Of a stretch of DNA of 10,052 nt, positions 6,043 to 10,052 are shown in pieces. A program made the translations under genes and the position numbers. The notes beneath the pieces were generated by a model. It was not told the origin of the DNA. It did not search any database and worked only from the letters and a program-made list of their open reading frames with translations. This stretch comes from Pseudomonadales bacterium (GTDB taxonomy: Bacteria > Pseudomonadota > Gammaproteobacteria > Pseudomonadales > DT-91), in the NCBI GenBank assembly GCA_013215025.1, contig JABSRR010000071.1:1-10052 (forward strand), written 5' to 3'. Position 1 is the stretch's first letter; every line of letters starts with the position of its first letter.

Positions 6043-7887
6043 ATGCTCAACTTGCCTGTGATTGTTGGTTTTGGTGGTGTTAACGCGGCCGGTCGTGCCT
6101 CGTTTCATCATGGGCATAACCGTATGGTGTTTGATGCACTGAGCCAAGATAAACAGCGGCAAACCTTGCAGTCTTTGTCGGCTTTAATGGGTGTTGAAGC
6201 CTCCGATAAGCAATTTATTTTAGCTAACTCGCTGATTCGTAAAATCTCTGATTCGCACTTTGATACCACGAGTATTCCTTGGAACCGCAAAATTATCGCC
6301 AAGGCGGGTGAAGATCAGCCGATTATTTTTGAAGCGAAAGCCAAGTCATTACCGGAAGTTTTACCACACAATTGGACGGTTCAAGACTTAGGTGCGGGTC
6401 AAGTGCGCATAACTGCTACCGGTGATAGCGATTTTATGATTCCGGCGATGCGCCAGGCCACTGTCACCAGTGCTGGCATGCTGCCAGAGGGTTTCAAACC
6501 TGGCGCGGGTTATCAATCGCGCAACCACCCTCGTGGTATTGAAATGACTGTATACGGCGCCTCGGATGCGCTCAATTCGATGGGCATCGATTGGGACCTG
6601 GTGCGCAGCAAAGTCTCGCCCGATTATATCAGCGTCTATGCCGGCTCTAGTATGAGCCAATTAGACAACAACGGCTATGGCGGTATGATGAAATCTCGCC
6701 TAACCGGTAAAAAAGTCACCTCAAAGCACTGTCCATTTGGTTTTGCCGAAATGCCGGCCGACTTTATCAACGCTTACTTGCTCGGCAGTGTCGGTACTAC
6801 CGGTACCGCAATGGGTGCCTGTGCGTCATTCCTATACAACTTGCGCATGGCCGTGGCCGATATTCAGTCGGGTAAAGCGCGTGTGGCAATTGTGGGGAAT
6901 GCGGAGTCGCCAATTTTGCCTGAGATCATGGAAGGCTATTCGGCGATGGGGGCTTTGGTCACCGATGCCGAACTGCGTGAATTAGATGGCAGTGATGTGG
7001 CGAATAACCGCAGAGCTTGTCGTCCATTTTCAACCAATAAAGGTTTTACCATTGCTGAGTCGGCGCAGTTTATTGTGCTGTTTGATGACGCTTTGGCGAT
7101 GGAAATGGGCGCCACGATTCATGGTGCGGTCGGTGAAGTGTTTGTGAATGCCGATGGTTATAAAAAATCGATTTCAGCGCCTGGCGTGGGTAACTATGTG
7201 ACCGTGGCGAAAGCCATGGCTGCAGCGCGCTCGATTATTGGTGAGAAAGCCTTCCGTGAGCGTGCCTTCTTCCAAGCGCATGGCACGTCTACACCGCAAA
7301 ACCGTGTGACGGAGTCGCATATTATCAATGAAGCGGCCAAACATTTTGGCATGGATAACTTTTTAGTGGGAGCAGTGAAGAGCTATTTGGGGCACTCGAT
7401 TGGTTGTGCCGGTGGCGACCAAATTGCCGCGTCTTTGGGTATTTTTAACAGCGGTTTATTCCCAGGCATTACCACCATCGATCATATTGCTGACGATGTG
7501 CATCACAGTCATTTGCATATTCCTATGCAGCACGTTGAGGTGGGGCAGCAGGGCTTAGATGTCGGTATTATCAATGCCAAAGGCTTTGGCGGCAATAATG
7601 CCACAGCAACCTTATTAGCCCCGCATATCGCTGAGCAACTGATTGCGACTAAGTATGGTGCGAGTGAGATTTCAGCTTACAAAGCCGCAAATGAAGCGGT
7701 GCGTGAAAGTGCCGCCACTTATGACGAAAAGGCCTTAAGCGGCGACCCACAAACGATTTATCGTTTTGATTATGGGGTTTGCGATGAAAATAGTGTGCAT
7801 TTTTCTGATGGTAAGCTTGCGATTGATGGCTTTGAAAGCGATATCGATCTAACAATTAAATCAGCTTATGCTGGCTTGTTGGGTTAA
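6043..7887 (+). CDS. fabY: Beta-ketoacyl-ACP synthase, FabY type (fatty acid synthesis initiation)
   Basis: The N-terminus LPVIVGFGGVNAAGRASFHHG resembles FabY (PA5174) of Pseudomonas aeruginosa, which condenses acetyl-CoA with malonyl-ACP to start fatty acid synthesis in place of FabH. The length, 614 residues, is close to the roughly 630 of that enzyme and far above the ~410 of FabB/FabF, because of a long N-terminal region before the thiolase fold. The catalytic set is complete: Cys260 in TAMGACASFLYNL, His413 in QAHGTSTPQNR, Lys446 and His451 in GAVKSYLGHSIGCAGG, and the closing NAKGFGGNNATATL (511-524). No acyltransferase or ACP domain is present, so it is not a modular polyketide synthase. 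AAGGA (6031-6035) lies seven bases before the ATG. It is transcribed alone and divergently from the GlxA-type regulator. A polyunsaturated fatty acid or secondary-metabolite synthase is less likely, as no partner genes are nearby. Confidence 0.92.
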   Translation: MLNLPVIVGFGGVNAAGRASFHHGHNRMVFDALSQDKQRQTLQSLSALMGVEASDKQFILANSLIRKISDSHFDTTSIPWNRKIIAKAGEDQPIIFEAKAKSLPEVLPHNWTVQDLGAGQVRITATGDSDFMIPAMRQATVTSAGMLPEGFKPGAGYQSRNHPRGIEMTVYGASDALNSMGIDWDLVRSKVSPDYISVYAGSSMSQLDNNGYGGMMKSRLTGKKVTSKHCPFGFAEMPADFINAYLLGSVGTTGTAMGACASFLYNLRMAVADIQSGKARVAIVGNAESPILPEIMEGYSAMGALVTDAELRELDGSDVANNRRACRPFSTNKGFTIAESAQFIVLFDDALAMEMGATIHGAVGEVFVNADGYKKSISAPGVGNYVTVAKAMAAARSIIGEKAFRERAFFQAHGTSTPQNRVTESHIINEAAKHFGMDNFLVGAVKSYLGHSIGCAGGDQIAASLGIFNSGLFPGITTIDHIADDVHHSHLHIPMQHVEVGQQGLDVGIINAKGFGGNNATATLLAPHIAEQLIATKYGASEISAYKAANEAVRESAATYDEKALSGDPQTIYRFDYGVCDENSVHFSDGKLAIDGFESDIDLTIKSAYAGLLG

Positions 7888-7951
7888 AATCAGTATGATG
7901 CTTGGCAGAATTTGAAATTCGTCTGTGTTCTAGTCAAAATTTTGCCTTAGT

Positions 7952-7980
7952 CACTTTTTGCACTTTTATGCACTTTGCAA
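7952..7980. repeat. Three imperfect direct repeats upstream of the cysteine-rich gene
   Basis: CACTTTTTG (7952), CACTTTTATG (7961) and CACTTTGCA (7971) follow one another with a 9-10 base period, close to one helical turn. They lie between fabY and the ATG at 8015. They could be a regulatory array or, if translation starts at TTG 7958, simply the first codons. A perfect palindrome CAAAATTTTG lies just before them at 7935-7944. Confidence 0.35.
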
Positions 7981-8014
7981 ACATTTAACTGCTGCCAATG
8001 AGTTTGTTTTAAGC

Positions 8015-8650
8015 ATGTTGAAAGATGCTTCAGATATTAGCTTCAAGCTATTGATTTCAGAGAAAAATATTCTTATTGACGAGATGGATATTTGTTTGCC
8101 TTGTCAACCTTGTGCCGCCTCGTCGCTACGCTTACCTGAAACAGATAATGCAATAAATGAGGCGGAGTCATCGCTTGGCCAGACATCTATCTTTTTCAGC
8201 ATCAATCCCTCTGTTTTAATTCATTTGTTTGATCAGCAACAAGCTTTGCAACCTTTGCAACCTCTGCAACCTCTGCGACAACGCCAGTCTTCCGTAGCGG
8301 CTGGCGTATCTGTTTCGGCGTCTAAACAACAATCAAGCCAACTCTGCTTCAGCTGTGAGTTACACCTTGAGTATCAGAGCACCTTGATTAATGTGTCTGG
8401 CCAGGTGCTATATGTTCTGCCTGATCTTAATGTGTCTGATTGCGATGACGCTAACGCACAAGTTGACATTGAATTTCAATTTGATGATCCGAAGTCGATG
8501 CAGGCAAAAATGATTCTACAGTTGGTAAAAATTTGTCAAATGCGCAGCCAGTTAGAATTGGAGTCTTCTTGTGATTTACAAAAAGCTGCCAAGAAATGGA
8601 CCGAGACATTTGCTTCTGATTTTGCCCGCGAATTTGAGCTAAAGCCTTAA
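8015..8650 (+). CDS. Unrecognised cysteine-rich protein with Leu-Gln-Pro repeat
   Basis: I do not recognise this 211-residue protein. It has no signal peptide or membrane segment. An N-terminal stretch (1-25) is followed by a CxxCxxC cluster (Cys27, Cys30, Cys33), a Gln/Pro/Ser-rich low-complexity linker (about 74-109) with three LQP units, a CxxC (Cys111, Cys114), a strand-rich part (115-175) and a charged helical tail. The five clustered cysteines could bind a metal. The LINVSGQVLYVLPDL to VDIEFQFDD part loosely recalls the second half of a PilZ domain, but the RxxxR and (D/N)xSxxG motifs of c-di-GMP binding are not seen, so that idea is weak. ATG 8015 is chosen although its ribosome binding site is poor; the frame extends to TTG 7958, adding 19 residues. 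SRPBCC and FkbM genes follow on the same strand at short spacing. Coding is likely from the long open frame and protein-like pattern, not from a known family. Confidence 0.65.
   Translation: MLKDASDISFKLLISEKNILIDEMDICLPCQPCAASSLRLPETDNAINEAESSLGQTSIFFSINPSVLIHLFDQQQALQPLQPLQPLRQRQSSVAAGVSVSASKQQSSQLCFSCELHLEYQSTLINVSGQVLYVLPDLNVSDCDDANAQVDIEFQFDDPKSMQAKMILQLVKICQMRSQLELESSCDLQKAAKKWTETFASDFAREFELKP
8246..8272 (+). repeat. Nine-base tandem repeat inside the cysteine-rich gene
   Basis: Three copies of YTGCAACCT (TTGCAACCT twice, then CTGCAACCT) run in frame and encode Leu-Gln-Pro three times; a partial fourth copy CTGC follows. Because the unit is nine bases, copy number changes would keep the frame and only lengthen the linker. 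Confidence 0.75.
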
Positions 8651-8729
8651 CGCTGCGGGTTTATGGTATTCAACACCAGCAGTATGCGTCTAATTTACTT
8701 TTGAAATAATAATAAGAGTTTCAGTCAAT

Positions 8730-9230
8730 ATGAGTCGAGCAATTTGTTACAAAGTCACCCTAGATATGCCGCGCGATAAAGCATGGTCGATCATGCAGGA
8801 TATTACCGTGCCTCATAAATATGTGCCTGGTTTAATTAAAACAGAAATGCACACCGAGCAAACGGAAGGCGTAGGTGCGAGTCGGCGTGTATTTAAAAAA
8901 ATGATGGCAATGGATGAGACTGTTACTGATTGGCGCAATGGATTTGGGTTTACGATCCGCTTGCATGATGGCGAGAAAGATAAACCGTTTCCTCAGTCGA
9001 GCTTTGATTATGCGCTAGAGGATGGGCTTGATCCTGAACACTGTATTTTTACAGCCACCATGACTTACAGCTTCCCATTTGGTGCACTTGGACGGTTTTT
9101 AGATAGCCTGTTTATTGCACCGATTGTTAAAGGTGAGATCCGCGATGTGGCGCTAGCAGTTAAATATTTTTATGAGACCAACAGTTCGCCGTCAAAAGCT
9201 GACCTTAAGTCAATGCGTCAGCAATTTTAA
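8730..9230 (+). CDS. SRPBCC (START-like/polyketide cyclase-type) family protein
   Basis: This is a 166-residue soluble protein with the order of a helix-grip SRPBCC fold: first strand AICYKVTLDMP (4-14), helices DKAWSIMQDITVPHKYVPGL (16-35), then a run of strands (TEMHTEQ, ASRRVFKKMMAMDETVTDWRNG, FGFTIRLHD, SSFDYALEDG, CIFTATMTYSFPFG) and a long C-terminal helix (about 118-149). Members bind hydrophobic ligands such as lipids, sterols or polyketides in a deep pocket. The ligand here cannot be told from sequence, and there is no catalytic motif to support a cyclase call. There is no signal peptide. AAGAG lies about 12 bases before the ATG, a weak site. It sits 79 bases after the cysteine-rich gene and 34 bases before the FkbM gene, so an operon is likely. 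Confidence 0.8.
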   Translation: MSRAICYKVTLDMPRDKAWSIMQDITVPHKYVPGLIKTEMHTEQTEGVGASRRVFKKMMAMDETVTDWRNGFGFTIRLHDGEKDKPFPQSSFDYALEDGLDPEHCIFTATMTYSFPFGALGRFLDSLFIAPIVKGEIRDVALAVKYFYETNSSPSKADLKSMRQQF

Positions 9231-9264
9231 CGAAACTTTTTAGATATTTTTAACGAGATTCTTC

Positions 9265-10052
9265 ATGCAGGCTTACCCGCTGGATTTGCTTGGTGCTCAA
9301 TTATTGGATAAAACGCTTGCGCAACATGTGCATATGTATGTTCATGAATTCGGTGATCAAGTCATATCAAAAACGATTAAAGAGTTTGGCGTTTGGGAGC
9401 CGTTTGAAACCAAGCTGCTGCTGGCTTGCCTTGCTAAACAGCAAAACTTTGTAGATGTTGGTGCCAACCTTGGTTATTACTCACTGATTGCGGCAAAACA
9501 TTTTCCTAGTCTAAGCGTGTTTGCATTTGAGCCAGAGCCCGCTAATTATGCTTTGCTGCAGCAGAGTATCGAACTCAATCAACTGGAAAATGTTTACAGT
9601 TTTAACTGTGCCTTGGCCGATAGTGACGGCAAGGGAGAGCTATTTTTATCTGGAGATAATTTTGGCGATCATCAAATCTATGATCGTGGTGAATCTAGGC
9701 AAGCAATCTCAATCGACCTGCGCCAAGGAGCCGCATTACTGTCGCCCTATATTACCATGATTGATGTGCTGAAGATTGATACTCAGGGTGCTGAGTTCTC
9801 TGTTATACAAGGACTGTTGCCAATATTGCAGCACAGTCCTAAGATTCAGCTGATTATTGAGTTTTGGCCATTTGGGTTGAAAAAGCAGGGCACACATGCA
9901 GATGATTTATTAGATTTATTATTGGCCCTTAAACGTCCTGTTTTCATCATTGATCACATAGAGCATTGTTTAATTCCCTGCACAGAGGGCGATTTGCGGC
10001 CATGGATTAAAAGTTTAGATGTTGATGCCGATAATGAGGGTTTCATGAATCT
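9265..10052 (+). CDS. FkbM-family SAM-dependent methyltransferase (3' end outside window)
   Basis: The frame runs from ATG 9265 off the window end with no stop, giving at least 262 residues. SAM-binding motif I is FVDVGANLGYYS (62-73), the acidic residue closing strand 2 is Glu89 in FAFEPEP, and the FkbM signature KIDTQGAE is at 170-177, followed by IIEFWPFGL. These are the family's hallmarks. FkbM proteins are mostly O-methyltransferases acting on sugars, polyketides or other small molecules; the substrate here is unknown. The residues before motif I (1-60) form the usual lead-in region. GAGA six bases before the ATG is a modest ribosome binding site. The gene starts 34 bases after the SRPBCC gene on the same strand. 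The missing 3' end means a second domain cannot be excluded. Confidence 0.88.
   Translation, partial: MQAYPLDLLGAQLLDKTLAQHVHMYVHEFGDQVISKTIKEFGVWEPFETKLLLACLAKQQNFVDVGANLGYYSLIAAKHFPSLSVFAFEPEPANYALLQQSIELNQLENVYSFNCALADSDGKGELFLSGDNFGDHQIYDRGESRQAISIDLRQGAALLSPYITMIDVLKIDTQGAEFSVIQGLLPILQHSPKIQLIIEFWPFGLKKQGTHADDLLDLLLALKRPVFIIDHIEHCLIPCTEGDLRPWIKSLDVDADNEGFMN

Noticed and set aside
6388..6660. Minus-strand open frame of 90 codons inside fabY
   Set aside because: It lies antisense to a well supported catalytic gene and the translation has no recognisable features; it is a reading-frame shadow.
6043..7887. Polyketide or polyunsaturated fatty acid synthase module
   Set aside because: There are no acyltransferase, ACP or reductase domains or partner genes, and the N-terminus matches the FabY type.
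8015..8650. PilZ (c-di-GMP receptor) call for the cysteine-rich protein
   Set aside because: Only a loose strand pattern is seen; the RxxxR and (D/N)xSxxG binding motifs are missing.
9521..9760. Plus-strand open frame of 79 codons inside the FkbM gene
   Set aside because: It is out of frame with the FkbM motifs, which run continuously through this stretch.

Overview
The window reads as chromosomal DNA of a gammaproteobacterium, most likely a marine heterotroph of the Oceanospirillales/Alteromonadales/Pseudomonadales kind. That placement is an inference. It rests on a FabY-type beta-ketoacyl synthase resembling the Pseudomonas initiator enzyme, a stand-alone bioA, a GlxA/AraC-type regulator and moderate GC. 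There is no rRNA, tRNA, CRISPR array, transposase, integrase or phage gene, and no sign of a recent insertion.

Layout, left to right. bioA (biotin synthesis) and a biosynthetic-type acetyl-CoA acetyltransferase lie on the minus strand, separated by 402 bases with no gene. That gap holds a good extended -10 promoter for bioA, a palindrome overlapping the predicted transcript start, and a long imperfect inverted repeat in the predicted leader. Next comes a plus-strand lipoprotein with an EthD-like (dimeric alpha-beta barrel) domain. It converges on a minus-strand beta-class carbonic anhydrase, and two perfect 9-bp hairpins lie between them. Upstream of the carbonic anhydrase is a minus-strand regulator with an N-terminal DJ-1/PfpI-like domain and a C-terminal AraC helix-turn-helix domain. 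It is divergent from fabY, and the shared 200-base promoter region has mirror-image TATAAAA elements. After fabY, three plus-strand genes follow at short spacing: an unrecognised cysteine-rich protein, a SRPBCC-fold protein and an FkbM-family methyltransferase cut by the window end.

How the genes fit together. FabY condenses acetyl-CoA with malonyl-ACP to start fatty acid synthesis. BioA makes biotin, the cofactor of acetyl-CoA carboxylase. Carbonic anhydrase supplies bicarbonate, the carboxylase's other substrate. The thiolase acts on the same acetyl-CoA pool. The genes are not one operon, so this link is suggestive only. The GlxA-type regulator is the obvious candidate to control fabY because they share a divergent promoter region.

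Most of the window is ordinary housekeeping and accessory metabolism. I see no defence system or new enzyme cassette. The least explained items are the bioA leader, the fabY/regulator intergenic symmetry and the cysteine-rich gene at 8015-8650. Two starts were changed from the longest reading frame: carbonic anhydrase to 4711 and the regulator to a GTG at 5832, both because of well placed Shine-Dalgarno sequences.
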